Source: an uncultured Porphyromonadaceae bacterium (GTDB lineage Bacteria > Bacteroidota > Bacteroidia > Bacteroidales > Muribaculaceae). From it: DNA of 64,000 nt. Location of the stretch: the NCBI GenBank assembly GCA_900550395.1, contig URSD01000001.1:62001-126000 (forward strand). The letters run 5' to 3'. A program made the translations under genes and the position numbers. Positions within the stretch are counted from its first letter, which is position 1, and each line of letters opens with the position of its first letter. Below, piece by piece: positions 1 through 8,959 of the stretch. The notes beneath the pieces were generated by a model. It worked only from the letters and a program-made list of their open reading frames with translations. It did not search any database and had not been told where the DNA came from.

Positions 1-1
1 G

Positions 2-2566
2 CACCCGATGGGATATGATGCATACGGTCTGCCTGCCGAGCAGTATGCCATACAGACCGGACAGCATCCGGAGAAGACAACGGTGGACAATATCAACCGC
101 TACAGGTCGCAGCTGGAGAAGATCGGTTTCAGCTACGACTGGAGCCGCGAGCTACGCACGTGCGACCCGAAATACTACAAGTGGACACAGTGGGCCTTCA
201 AGCGGATGTTCGAGAGCTATTACGATACGGCCGCCGATGCAGCAAGACCCATAAGCGAGCTTGTGGCCCATCTGGAGGCTCACGGCACCGAAGGGCTGCA
301 TGCCGCAGGAAGCCGGGATTTGGAATTCACGGCTGCGGAATGGAAGGCGATGGATGCGAAGCAGCGCAGCGAGACGCTTATGAACTGGCGTATCGCTTAT
401 CTCGGAAATTCGATGGTGAACTGGTGTCCGGCCTTGGGTACGGTGCTGGCCAACGACGAGGTGAGCGAAGGACTAAGCATACGCGGCGGATTCCCAGTGG
501 AGCAGAAAGTGATGTATCAGTGGTGCCTGCGTGTGAGCGCATATGCAGGGCGTCTGCTTGAGGGACTGGAGCGACTGGACTGGACGGATTCGCTGAAAGA
601 AACGCAGCGCAACTGGATAGGGCGGAGCGAGGGTGCGGAAATGCACTTTGCAGTAGACGGCAGCGACGTGGTGCTCGATATATTCACAACGCGCGCTGAC
701 ACTGTGTTCGGCGTTACATTCATGGTGCTTGCTCCCGAGAGCGAATATGTGGAAATGGTGACTACGCCGGATCGCCGTGAAGCCGTAAGGGCATACGTTG
801 AAGCCACCAAGCGCAAGACCGAGCGCGAGCGCATGATAGATAAAAAGGTAAGCGGAGAGTTTACCGGTGCATATGCTATAAATCCTCTCAACGGAAAGCG
901 TGTGCCTATCTATGTGAGCGATTACGTGCTGGCCGGCTACGGCACGGGTGCCATAATGGCTGTGCCTGCTCATGACAGCCGTGACTATGCCTTCGCACGG
1001 CACTTCGATCTGCCAATCATTCCTCTGATAGAGGGAGTGGATGTGTCGGAGCAGAGTTTCGACGCCAAGACGGGCAAGGTGACGAACAGCTGCGGTCCGG
1101 ATCTTGACCTGAACGGCATGGAGGTAAAGGAAGCAATAGCTGCTGCCAAACGCTATATAGAGGAAAAAGGAATAGGCCGCGTGAAGGTGAACTATCGCCT
1201 GCGCGACGCCATATTCAGCCGTCAGCGCTACTGGGGCGAGCCTTTCCCGGTATATTATAATGACGGTATACCCTATATGCTGGACGACTCGCAACTGCCG
1301 CTGCTCTTGCCGGAGATAAGCAGCTACAAGCCGAGCCCTGACGGTGAGCCGCCACTGGCCCGTGCCGAGAACTGGCAGACGGCCGAGGGATACCGACTGG
1401 AGTTGAACACGATGCCGGGTTTTGCCGGTTCGTCGGCCTATTATCTGCGATATATGGACCCGCACAACGATGAGGCTCTCGTGGGAAAAGAGGCCAACGA
1501 ATACTGGCGCGATGTAGACCTATACATAGGAGGAACCGAGCATGCTACGGGTCACCTCATATACAGCCGTTTCTGGAATAAGTTCCTGTATGACCTTGGC
1601 GCGGTAGTGGAGGATGAGCCCTTCCGCAAGCTCGTGAATCAGGGAATGATTCAGGGCAGGAGCAACTTCGTGTACAGGATTAAAAACACCAATACTTTTG
1701 TGTCGGCCGACATGCGTGAAGCTTATGATACTACGCCGATACATGTGGACGTGAACATCGTGAGCAACGATGTGCTGGACACAGAGGCATTCCGTGCGTG
1801 GCGTCCGGAGTATGCCGACGCGGAATTCGTGCTCAATGCCGAGGGCAAATACGTGTGCGGCTGGGCCGTGGAAAAGATGTCCAAGTCGATGTTCAATGTT
1901 GTCAATCCGGATGACATAGTTGAACGCTATGGCGCGGACACATTGCGTCTGTACGAGATGTTCCTCGGTCCGCTTGAGCAGAGTAAGCCGTGGGATACAA
2001 ACGGCATAGACGGCGTGAACCGTTTCCTGAAGAAATTCTGGGGACTGTATTTCAAGGGCGACACGCTGCTTGTGAACGATGCAGAGCCAACGGCAGAAAA
2101 TCTGCGCTCGCTTCACAAGCTTATAAAGAAGGTGACTTCGGACATAGAAGGATTCTCTTTCAATACGTCGGTGGCCGCGTTCATGATATGTGTGAACGAA
2201 CTTACACAGCAACACTGCACTTCGCGCAAGGTGCTTGAGCCGCTGGCAGTGCTGCTGTCGCCTTTCGCTCCGCACATTGCCGAGGAATTATGGCACATTG
2301 CCCTCGGCCACGGAAGCGACGACAGTATCGTGGCCGCGCAGTGGCCCGAACTGGACGAGAGCTATCTGGTGGAGAGTAGCGTAAACTATGCAGTTAGCTT
2401 CAACGGCAAGACACGTTTCAGCATGGCTATGCCGGCCGATGCAGATGCCAAGGACGTGGAACAGACCGTCCTGACGAGCGAGCAGGCTGCACGCTGGATA
2501 GAAGGCAAGACTATAAGGAAGGTGATAGTGGTGCCCGGCAAGATTGTGAATGTGGTACTTGGCTGA
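2..2566 (+). CDS. leuS: Leucyl-tRNA synthetase, 5' truncated by window edge
   Basis: Charges tRNA-Leu with leucine in the cytoplasm (class I aaRS). The frame is open to the first base, and the visible protein begins HPMGYDAYGLPAEQYA, the stretch that follows the HIGH motif, so roughly 80 N-terminal residues including HIGH lie outside the window. The CP1 editing domain is recognisable by GTGAIMAVPAHDSRDYAFA near visible residue 310-330. The KMSKS catalytic loop is intact (VEKMSKSMFNVV, about residue 624) and is followed by the anticodon-binding helical domain. The first ATG at 8 is internal and is not the start. rdgB follows after 40 bp. Certain by motif; only the N terminus is missing. Confidence 0.97.
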   Translation, partial: HPMGYDAYGLPAEQYAIQTGQHPEKTTVDNINRYRSQLEKIGFSYDWSRELRTCDPKYYKWTQWAFKRMFESYYDTAADAARPISELVAHLEAHGTEGLHAAGSRDLEFTAAEWKAMDAKQRSETLMNWRIAYLGNSMVNWCPALGTVLANDEVSEGLSIRGGFPVEQKVMYQWCLRVSAYAGRLLEGLERLDWTDSLKETQRNWIGRSEGAEMHFAVDGSDVVLDIFTTRADTVFGVTFMVLAPESEYVEMVTTPDRREAVRAYVEATKRKTERERMIDKKVSGEFTGAYAINPLNGKRVPIYVSDYVLAGYGTGAIMAVPAHDSRDYAFARHFDLPIIPLIEGVDVSEQSFDAKTGKVTNSCGPDLDLNGMEVKEAIAAAKRYIEEKGIGRVKVNYRLRDAIFSRQRYWGEPFPVYYNDGIPYMLDDSQLPLLLPEISSYKPSPDGEPPLARAENWQTAEGYRLELNTMPGFAGSSAYYLRYMDPHNDEALVGKEANEYWRDVDLYIGGTEHATGHLIYSRFWNKFLYDLGAVVEDEPFRKLVNQGMIQGRSNFVYRIKNTNTFVSADMREAYDTTPIHVDVNIVSNDVLDTEAFRAWRPEYADAEFVLNAEGKYVCGWAVEKMSKSMFNVVNPDDIVERYGADTLRLYEMFLGPLEQSKPWDTNGIDGVNRFLKKFWGLYFKGDTLLVNDAEPTAENLRSLHKLIKKVTSDIEGFSFNTSVAAFMICVNELTQQHCTSRKVLEPLAVLLSPFAPHIAEELWHIALGHGSDDSIVAAQWPELDESYLVESSVNYAVSFNGKTRFSMAMPADADAKDVEQTVLTSEQAARWIEGKTIRKVIVVPGKIVNVVLG

Positions 2567-2606
2567 TGCCACATAATAATCTGTGAGAAATTCCGTTAGT
2601 TAAAAG

Positions 2607-3203
2607 ATGGAACAGCCCGTAACACTCGTATTTGCCTCGCATAATCTCCACAAGGTGGAGGAGATGCTCCGTATCTGCGGTCCTCGTTTCAGTATAAAGT
2701 CTCTTGCAGACATAGGCTGCACGGAGGAAATCCCTGAGGAGGGGCTTACGCTGGACGATAATGCCAGGAGTAAAGCTCTATGGGTTTATGAGAGATACGG
2801 GCTGCCATGTTTTGCCGACGATACCGGTCTTGAGGTTGATGCGCTGGACGGCGCTCCCGGAGTTCATACTGCACGTTTTGCCGGTGAGGACTGCGATCCG
2901 CAGGCGAACGTGAGCCTTCTGCTTGAGCGCATGAAAGGCGTGACGACGCGAGACGCACGGTTCCGTACGGTAATAGCGTGCGTTGATGCTTCTGGCAACG
3001 TACATTGCTTCGAGGGCGAAGCACGGGGCAAGATAGCCTTGGAACGCTGTGGAAGTGCCGGATTCGGTTATGACCCTGTGTTTGTGCCCGAAGACGGCGA
3101 CGGCCGCAGCTTCGCGCAAATGGACAGCGACGAGAAGAACGCCATCAGCCATCGCGGCCGTGCGACAAAAAAATTCCTTGAATTTCTTGAATCTACATTC
3201 TGA
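2607..3203 (+). CDS. rdgB: Non-canonical purine NTP pyrophosphatase (HAM1/RdgB)
   Basis: Hydrolyses dITP, XTP and similar deaminated purine nucleotides to monophosphates, keeping them out of DNA and RNA. It has 198 aa, the usual family length. Signature segments are visible: N-terminal FASHNLHKVEEM, the catalytic FADDTGLEVDAL around residue 70, GYDPVFVPEDG around residue 155, and the C-terminal SHRGRA substrate loop. It starts 40 bp after leuS and its stop is 2 bp before the next ATG (porZ-like), so the three genes are probably co-transcribed. Confidence 0.96.
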   Translation: MEQPVTLVFASHNLHKVEEMLRICGPRFSIKSLADIGCTEEIPEEGLTLDDNARSKALWVYERYGLPCFADDTGLEVDALDGAPGVHTARFAGEDCDPQANVSLLLERMKGVTTRDARFRTVIACVDASGNVHCFEGEARGKIALERCGSAGFGYDPVFVPEDGDGRSFAQMDSDEKNAISHRGRATKKFLEFLESTF

Positions 3204-3205
3204 TT

Positions 3206-5614
3206 ATGTTAAGACACCTCTCATTCCTTCTGTTTCTTGTAATTTCTACCTTCGCTGCGTTTCCGCAGAGTACCGGCAATTGGGATATATTGCCTGTGTA
3301 TGGCGGTCAGGCTGACGCTCTTGTGCATGGCCGGAATGCGGTATACTGTCTTGTAAGCGGGAATCTTTTCAGTCTGAATACGCGTACAGACGAAATGCGT
3401 CATCACTCCAGTCTGAATGGCCTGAACGATGTGCAGATAGAGCGCATAGCGTATAATATGGAAAAGGGGTATCTCGTGATAGTGTACAACTCGTCGAACG
3501 TGGATCTGCTTTATGACAATGGACGTATTGTGAATATCCCGGATATACGCGATGCGAATATATCGTCATCAAAGACCGTGAATTCTATTGATTTTCACTC
3601 TGATGGACGAATATATATGTCGACTGATTTCGGATTTGTGGCATTAGACGATAAAAATTATCGTGTGGCCGACAGCGGAATATATAACGAGGCTTTCAAT
3701 TATGCCGGTGAGATAGATGGAAAGGTAGTGCTTGTAAAGCAGGATGTTATATATCTGTCCGATAAGAATAGTGTGCATAATTCGTTCAATTCGTTCAGCC
3801 AGATAGCTACTTTTAATTTCATGCCTGTGGAGATGCATAGTCTTGGTGAACGTTATCTGTTGGCGTATACAACCAACAAAGATGTTTTTACCGTAGAGGT
3901 GGATGTTACTTCTGGCGGCATAAACAGTCTTAAGGTTGCAGGACAGGAAAATATTCAGATGCCATTTACAACGGGCAGCAACGGCAATGTGTATTTTGTA
4001 TCCGGAAGTACTCTGAGAGAATTCAACAGTGCTGACGGAAGATGGACGTCGATGGTATTTCCTTCTTTTTTCGTTAACAAGACTCTTGCCATAAAGGATG
4101 GTCTGTCGGGAAGTGTGTGGGCGTCGGATACGGAAGGAATAGGGGAATACAAGGTCGGCGAAAGCGACAATGTAACAACTTTGCGCAATCCGGCACGTCC
4201 TGAGGCGCTGACGTGCAGTTATCCGGCGTTTATAACAGCAACTCCTGACGGAGAGAGGATATATATAACGAATGTTGGTTACGATGCTTTCCGCAATACT
4301 ACGGTTGATTTCAGTCTGAAGCAGACAACCAATATAATAGAGAACGGAGAAATCAGGGATGTAACATGTTATGATTATAATGGCGGTCAGCTGACTGGCG
4401 GTACTCAGTTCCTTGTACAGGATCCTACAGATGCTTCACGTTACTACATTGCCAATTACCAAAAGGGTATATTTATATTAAGTACAGAGAATGGTTCTTA
4501 TATAGATCATATATATGGCACTAATGATGAAAATTCAAAATTGCCGTATCATGAAGATTGGGCCGAGCGCTGTCGTAGTGTGTCGTTTGACAGATATGGA
4601 AATTTATGGATATCACAGAGAGATTACATAGACGCACCTATATATATACTTCCGGCAGATAAAGTACATGATACCTCTAATATCAGAAAAGGAGACTGGA
4701 TAAAACTTAAGGGGGATGATGTAGCCGGATATACGCAAGGCGATGGACCTATGATACTTCATCATTCCAAGAGCAATTATGTACTTATCAGTACCAATCT
4801 TGGTTGTCGTGGTCTACTCGTATATGATCATAAAGGAAAACCAACACAACCATCGCTGGCAGACAAGTACTTGTTCAATAGCGTAGTAGATCAGGATGGA
4901 ATAGAGTTCAGAGTTAACTTTGTACAATGTATAAAAGAGGATCATAACGGCCAAATATGGATTGGAACAGCTAATTCTAATTTTGTTATACCCGATATAA
5001 CTACAGCTATAAGCGGAGGAGTGCTTCATGTGCGCAGACCCAAGGTTCCGCGTAACGACGGTACGAATTATGCCGACTATCTGCTTTCCGGTCAGAATAT
5101 ATATGATATATCATTTGATGCATCAAATAGAAAATGGATGGCTACAGGCAATTCCGGCGTGTATCTTGTGAGTGCTGACGGAACTGAAATTATAGATAAT
5201 TTTACTATTGATAATTCTCTGTTACCAAGCAATAGAGTGCTTAGTGTATGCTGCGACCCCAAAAGTAGCATTGTGTACGTGGGCACGGATAAGGGTGTAG
5301 TAAAATATAGCAGTGATTCGTCACCTGCAGCTGAGGATTATGGAGATGTGTATGCATATCCCAATCCTGTGCGACCTGATTATACAGGCTGGATAACGAT
5401 AAGCGGATTGATGGATAATTCACTGGTTAAGATAACAGATACGGCCGGAAATCTGGTACATCAGGGAACAAGTGAAGGTGGCACATATGTATGGGACGGT
5501 TGCAACAACTCAAACCAACGCGTGCGGTCGGGTGTTTATTTTGTGTTCGCCTCGCAGAACGCAAGCGGTTCTGTTTCGGGCAAACCTGTAACAAAAATCA
5601 TGGTTGTGAACTGA
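3206..5614 (+). CDS. porZ: PorZ-like T9SS surface beta-propeller protein
   Basis: 802 aa with an N-terminal signal peptide (MLRHLSFLLFLVISTFAAFPQ). A long beta-propeller region follows, with many WxxDxxGxxW-like strands such as DRYGNLWISQRDY and DHNGQIWIGTANSN. The C-terminal domain of about 85 residues starts at VYAYPNPVRPDY and has the NLVHQGTSEGGTYVWDG pattern of FlgD/T9SS type A tails. In Porphyromonas PorZ is a component of the attachment complex that delivers anionic LPS to the sortase PorU. Length, the ordering of two propellers plus CTD, and the N-terminal match support PorZ. The weaker alternative is a generic two-component-regulator-propeller protein. The stop overlaps the next start (TGATG). 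Confidence 0.75.
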   Translation: MLRHLSFLLFLVISTFAAFPQSTGNWDILPVYGGQADALVHGRNAVYCLVSGNLFSLNTRTDEMRHHSSLNGLNDVQIERIAYNMEKGYLVIVYNSSNVDLLYDNGRIVNIPDIRDANISSSKTVNSIDFHSDGRIYMSTDFGFVALDDKNYRVADSGIYNEAFNYAGEIDGKVVLVKQDVIYLSDKNSVHNSFNSFSQIATFNFMPVEMHSLGERYLLAYTTNKDVFTVEVDVTSGGINSLKVAGQENIQMPFTTGSNGNVYFVSGSTLREFNSADGRWTSMVFPSFFVNKTLAIKDGLSGSVWASDTEGIGEYKVGESDNVTTLRNPARPEALTCSYPAFITATPDGERIYITNVGYDAFRNTTVDFSLKQTTNIIENGEIRDVTCYDYNGGQLTGGTQFLVQDPTDASRYYIANYQKGIFILSTENGSYIDHIYGTNDENSKLPYHEDWAERCRSVSFDRYGNLWISQRDYIDAPIYILPADKVHDTSNIRKGDWIKLKGDDVAGYTQGDGPMILHHSKSNYVLISTNLGCRGLLVYDHKGKPTQPSLADKYLFNSVVDQDGIEFRVNFVQCIKEDHNGQIWIGTANSNFVIPDITTAISGGVLHVRRPKVPRNDGTNYADYLLSGQNIYDISFDASNRKWMATGNSGVYLVSADGTEIIDNFTIDNSLLPSNRVLSVCCDPKSSIVYVGTDKGVVKYSSDSSPAAEDYGDVYAYPNPVRPDYTGWITISGLMDNSLVKITDTAGNLVHQGTSEGGTYVWDGCNNSNQRVRSGVYFVFASQNASGSVSGKPVTKIMVVN

Positions 5615-6153
5615 TGGACTGCGATAATATTCTGCGATACAGCGACGAGAAGGATAAAAGCTACGGTGTGGCCGGCATGGCGATAGCTGTAGTGGCATAT
5701 GACTGCGAAGATTCTTTATCTGGCATAGATATAGATGCCTCTGCTGATGACTGTGTTAAATTCGGTACGGAATTTTATTTCATTGGCAATCCGAGGCTAT
5801 CGGCCAAAATAGCGTGGAGTGAAATACTGAAACATTTTCGTTTGGGAACGGGTCTGCTTGTTGCCAATGCTATGAGTCGCAGCTACGTGCAGCATCGTCG
5901 TCCACTGACGGCTGACGTACAAACTGCCATACGTGATTTTATTCATAAAAGCGGTGCAGCGGATGAGGTTCAGCTTGGAGAAGATGAGATAGACGCTATT
6001 TTCGACAGAAACATAGATTTCTTCGATAGATTGTTCAGGATGCAGGCTACGCACGATGCGGCACATGCTCTTGCCGCTGATCTCATTGACCGTCGTCATC
6101 TGTCAGCAGCTGAAACGGTGGAACGCCTTGCTGTGATGATGCGTTATCTATGA
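5614..6153 (+). CDS. Conserved hypothetical protein downstream of porZ
   Basis: 179 aa, no signal peptide or membrane segment, mixed acidic and helical character; the C-terminal half (from about residue 80) looks all-helical. I do not recognise the family. The start is taken as the ATG overlapping the porZ stop (TGATG), which implies translational coupling; a longer in-frame start at 5491 would sit inside porZ and is unlikely. The 3' end overlaps the convergent acyltransferase gene by 10 bp, leaving no room for a terminator. Confidence 0.75.
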   Translation: MDCDNILRYSDEKDKSYGVAGMAIAVVAYDCEDSLSGIDIDASADDCVKFGTEFYFIGNPRLSAKIAWSEILKHFRLGTGLLVANAMSRSYVQHRRPLTADVQTAIRDFIHKSGAADEVQLGEDEIDAIFDRNIDFFDRLFRMQATHDAAHALAADLIDRRHLSAAETVERLAVMMRYL

Positions 6154-7211
6154 ATTTTTTTAGTTATAAATTTGTTGGCCTGAAAAAAGCGTTTCTGCAG
6201 GGGTAATTCTATCAGTACATGAATAATAAAGCCAATAAGGGCTGAAAGTATTATAGCTATTAAGAGTGTACTTAATTTGCTGTTATACGCCGGCATGTAT
6301 TGCTTGCATATCTGAAGTATGGGAAAATGTACGAGATATATAATATAGGAAATGTTGTGGCGTTGTAACCATGTCCCCCATCTTCCTACCATTGAGAACC
6401 ATATGACAGGCAGTGAGATTACAAAAGGCTCGACGGTTAAATTGAATATCTGTAAATTGTGTAAGGAATGTACAAGTATCAGTGATATGGGAAGTATCCA
6501 CCATTTCAACCGCATGAATACGTCAAAGTAGAAGTATATCAACATTCCTGAATAAAAATACATTAACTGTCCTATAAACTGACGGGACATAATATTGTAT
6601 ATTTCTGCATTTGTGGATATGTAAAGCCATATGAAAGTAAGGCGATATAGCATGGAAACAAGGTATATGGATGCTAAAACGACAATAGGTCGTTTTTTCC
6701 ATGAGCAGAGAGCTAATATGGCAAAAGGCGTGGTAAAATACAGCATCCATTCAACTTTCATTGTCCATAATGATCCGTTGACACATGTCATGGTGTTGGA
6801 AGTAAACACTCCAGGAAGGTTTGGTTCTATAAAATTCATTAAACTTAGGTTGGCAGCGATGTATTTCCAGAATTGTACAGATGTGAAGTAATGCGCGTCA
6901 GATGAGAAAAAGTACAATACTATTGCAAATAATATCACTGTAGCGCAATAGGCAGGCAAAAGTCTTATGCATCTGTTTTTGAGGAACAGTCGCCATTTAG
7001 GATGCTTGAGCCAACTATTGGTGACAAGGAATCCGCTTAAAGCGAAGAAGCATCCTACGGCATTATAGGATGAAACAGGCAGATAGAAATCTGTGGAGAA
7101 AATAAAGTTGAAGTGTCCGATGAGAACACTTATAGCAAGGACATAGCGAACCAATCCCATATTGTTTGGTTGAGGAATTTTATATGGTATTTGGTTTGGT
7201 TGTAGATTCAT
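6144..7211 (-). CDS. Membrane acyltransferase, acyltransferase-3 (OafA-like) family
   Basis: Predicted to acetylate or acylate an extracellular sugar. About 10 hydrophobic segments run along 355 aa. The N-terminal block MGLVRYVLAISVLIGHFNF carries the family His in the first membrane helix, and SSYNAVGCFFALSGFLVTNSW is the typical second motif with its FxLSGF. The start at 7211 (MNLQPNQ) is preferred over the longer 7265 ATG because a TAnnTTTG promoter element lies at 7232-7239 between them. It is divergent from the polysaccharide operon and probably modifies its product, but the link is only by position. Confidence 0.88.
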   Translation of the reverse strand: MNLQPNQIPYKIPQPNNMGLVRYVLAISVLIGHFNFIFSTDFYLPVSSYNAVGCFFALSGFLVTNSWLKHPKWRLFLKNRCIRLLPAYCATVILFAIVLYFFSSDAHYFTSVQFWKYIAANLSLMNFIEPNLPGVFTSNTMTCVNGSLWTMKVEWMLYFTTPFAILALCSWKKRPIVVLASIYLVSMLYRLTFIWLYISTNAEIYNIMSRQFIGQLMYFYSGMLIYFYFDVFMRLKWWILPISLILVHSLHNLQIFNLTVEPFVISLPVIWFSMVGRWGTWLQRHNISYIIYLVHFPILQICKQYMPAYNSKLSTLLIAIILSALIGFIIHVLIELPLQKRFFQANKFITKKIHR

Positions 7212-7231
7212 TCTAAGTAGCTTGTCGAGTG

Positions 7232-7239
7232 CAAAAATA
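7232..7239 (-). promoter_or_regulatory. Bacteroidetes -7 element for the acyltransferase gene
   Basis: TATTTTTG on the - strand fits TAnnTTTG and sits 20 bp before the ATG at 7211. It excludes the upstream ATG at 7265 from the transcript. No clear -33 TTTG is seen. Confidence 0.5.
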
Positions 7240-7282
7240 CAAAAAAAGTGCTGTATATAGGGCATTTTCCAAGATTTATGCG

Positions 7283-7290
7283 TATCTTTG
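7283..7290 (+). promoter_or_regulatory. Probable -7 element of the polysaccharide operon
   Basis: TATCTTTG fits TAnnTTTG exactly. It is the last promoter-like match before the first gene and would give a leader of about 205 nt before the UpxY-like start at 7501. The -33 region (TTTTCC around 7265) is a poor match. Confidence 0.6.
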
Positions 7291-7500
7291 TGGCCTAAAA
7301 TGGTGAGTCTGCCAAACAGATTACTATTTTTGGGACTTTATTCCAATCTCCAGTCGAGTTATCGAGAGATATGGTTGATTCATACAGCGGGTGCCATCCC
7401 GGTAAACGTCATATTTGTACAAAACGCACATGTAACTGCCTTATTGTTAATAAACTATAACGTAAGGCAGGACTTGGAAAATTGTCTTTTTGTTAAATTT
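7291..7500 (+). promoter_or_regulatory. Long 5' leader of the polysaccharide operon with hairpin
   Basis: An 8-bp perfect inverted repeat, CTGCCTTA (7436-7443) and TAAGGCAG (7463-7470), with a 19-nt loop lies 30 bp before the start of the antiterminator gene. Upx loci of Bacteroides are controlled by antitermination in such leaders. The same stretch is also open in frame with the downstream gene from an ATG at 7300, so a longer protein or a leader peptide cannot be excluded. Confidence 0.45.
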
Positions 7501-8037
7501 ATGCCGGAAAACCAAAAGCGATGGTACGTGCTGCGGGATCTTAAACGCAGAAACGCGAAACGCATAGCGATTGATGACCTGCGTGACGCCGGTATTGAGG
7601 TTTTTACTCCCATGACAAGTGTGCTGACTACGGTGGGTGGAAAGAAATTGCGCCGAAATGTTCCAGTGATTCAGGATCTGCTATTCGCGCATGAGGACAA
7701 AGCAGTGCTTGATGCTTACGTTAATAAGCTACCGAACTTACAGTACAGATATTGTACAGGTCATACGATTGATGATCCCATGACAGTGCGCGATGTTGAT
7801 ATGGAGCGTTTTATACGTGCTATTGAGTCTGCGGAAACACCACATTATTATCTTCCCGGAGAAATAACGCCTGATATGCTCGGGCGACAGATACGTATAG
7901 TGGGAGGTGTGGTAGACGGCCTGGAGGGACGTCTGCTCACAATGCGAGGTTCGCATCGTAAGCGTATGGTTGTCGAGGTCGCCGGTCTTATTTCCGTGTC
8001 AATTGAGGTGAAACCTGAATACATACAACTTCTGTAA
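7501..8037 (+). CDS. UpxY-like NusG-family transcription antiterminator
   Basis: 178 aa. The NusG N-terminal fold begins RWYVLRDLKRRNAKRIAIDDL, and a KOW-type C-terminal segment (GRQIRIVGGVVDGLEGRLLTMRG, about residue 122 on) precedes a basic strand. As first gene of a polysaccharide locus it matches UpxY proteins, which let RNA polymerase read through the long operon. The start MPENQKRWYV is chosen because homologous proteins begin just before the RWYVL block; the frame stays open upstream to 7288. No UpxZ-like partner gene follows, unlike B. fragilis capsule loci. Confidence 0.85.
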   Translation: MPENQKRWYVLRDLKRRNAKRIAIDDLRDAGIEVFTPMTSVLTTVGGKKLRRNVPVIQDLLFAHEDKAVLDAYVNKLPNLQYRYCTGHTIDDPMTVRDVDMERFIRAIESAETPHYYLPGEITPDMLGRQIRIVGGVVDGLEGRLLTMRGSHRKRMVVEVAGLISVSIEVKPEYIQLL

Positions 8038-8089
8038 ATAAAAAGAGAGACATCGATCTTTCTGTCTGATATAAAGAAATATTACCATT

Positions 8090-8914
8090 ATGAAAATCAA
8101 ATATATATCCTTATTGCTGTTGCTTGTTATGAGCGCATGCAGCACACCGAAGAATGTGGCGTATTTTCAGGATGTACAGTCTGGAAGTGAGATAAACCCG
8201 GCAAAACAGCTTGACATACGCGTGCGTCCAGGCGATAAGCTTGCTATTCTGGTAAGCACTCAGGATGCTGCGTTGTCGGCACAGTTCAACCTGTTGCAAC
8301 AGCAGACGCGCGTGACATCCTCTACGAGTTCGTCAATGTTCAGCGGTACAAATAACAGTAATGACGGACGCACGAGCTTCTATACGGTCAGCCCCGAAGG
8401 CGATATCACTTTCCCTGTGCTTGGTAAACTGCATATTGCCGGTATGGGCCGCGCTGAAGTCGCCGAATATATAGAGCATGAGCTTGTAAGCAAGGAACTT
8501 GTAAAAGATCCTGTGGTCACCGTGGAGTTTATCAATACAGGTGTGAGCATAATCGGTGAGGTAGCTCGTCCAGGACGTTATGACTTCAACCGTGACCGTC
8601 TAAACATCATTGACGCTATTGCTATGGCTGGCGATCTGCTGCCTACAGGTATGCGCGAGAATGTCTCGGTAATGCGTACTGATGAGTCGGGCTCGCAGAA
8701 GGTGTACAAAGTAGACATGACCGACATGTCGTCGCTGGCGGCTTCGCCTGTATTCTATCTGCAACAGGACGATGTAGTGTATGTGGAGCCTAATGACAAG
8801 AAAAAGCGTGACGCTACACCCAGCGGCAACGTGGCTCTGTCGCCTTCGTTCTGGGTATCAATCGGTTCTCTTGGCATCACTATCGCCACATTCATTGTGA
8901 CTACAACAAAATAA
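8090..8914 (+). CDS. Polysaccharide export outer-membrane lipoprotein (Wza-like)
   Basis: 274 aa. A lipoprotein signal with lipobox MSAC (Cys17) is followed by the poly-export domain: LDIRVRPGDKLAILVST near residue 43 and the strand YTVSPEGDITFPVLGKLHIAGM around residue 100. An SLBB repeat follows (GEVARPGRYDFNRDRLNIIDAIAMAGDLLPTG), and a C-terminal hydrophobic helix ends the protein (FWVSIGSLGITIATFIV). This is the short Bacteroidetes form of the outer-membrane channel. It lies 52 bp after the antiterminator and 45 bp before the Wzc-like partner, the standard pair for polymer export. Confidence 0.93.
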   Translation: MKIKYISLLLLLVMSACSTPKNVAYFQDVQSGSEINPAKQLDIRVRPGDKLAILVSTQDAALSAQFNLLQQQTRVTSSTSSSMFSGTNNSNDGRTSFYTVSPEGDITFPVLGKLHIAGMGRAEVAEYIEHELVSKELVKDPVVTVEFINTGVSIIGEVARPGRYDFNRDRLNIIDAIAMAGDLLPTGMRENVSVMRTDESGSQKVYKVDMTDMSSLAASPVFYLQQDDVVYVEPNDKKKRDATPSGNVALSPSFWVSIGSLGITIATFIVTTTK

Positions 8915-8959
8915 GAACAAGTTCTTGTTGCTGTTACATATTTAAAATATTCTCCTAAA

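Noticed and set aside
8..2566. ATG at position 8 as the leuS start
   Set aside because: The protein lacks its HIGH-containing N terminus there and the frame is open to base 2.
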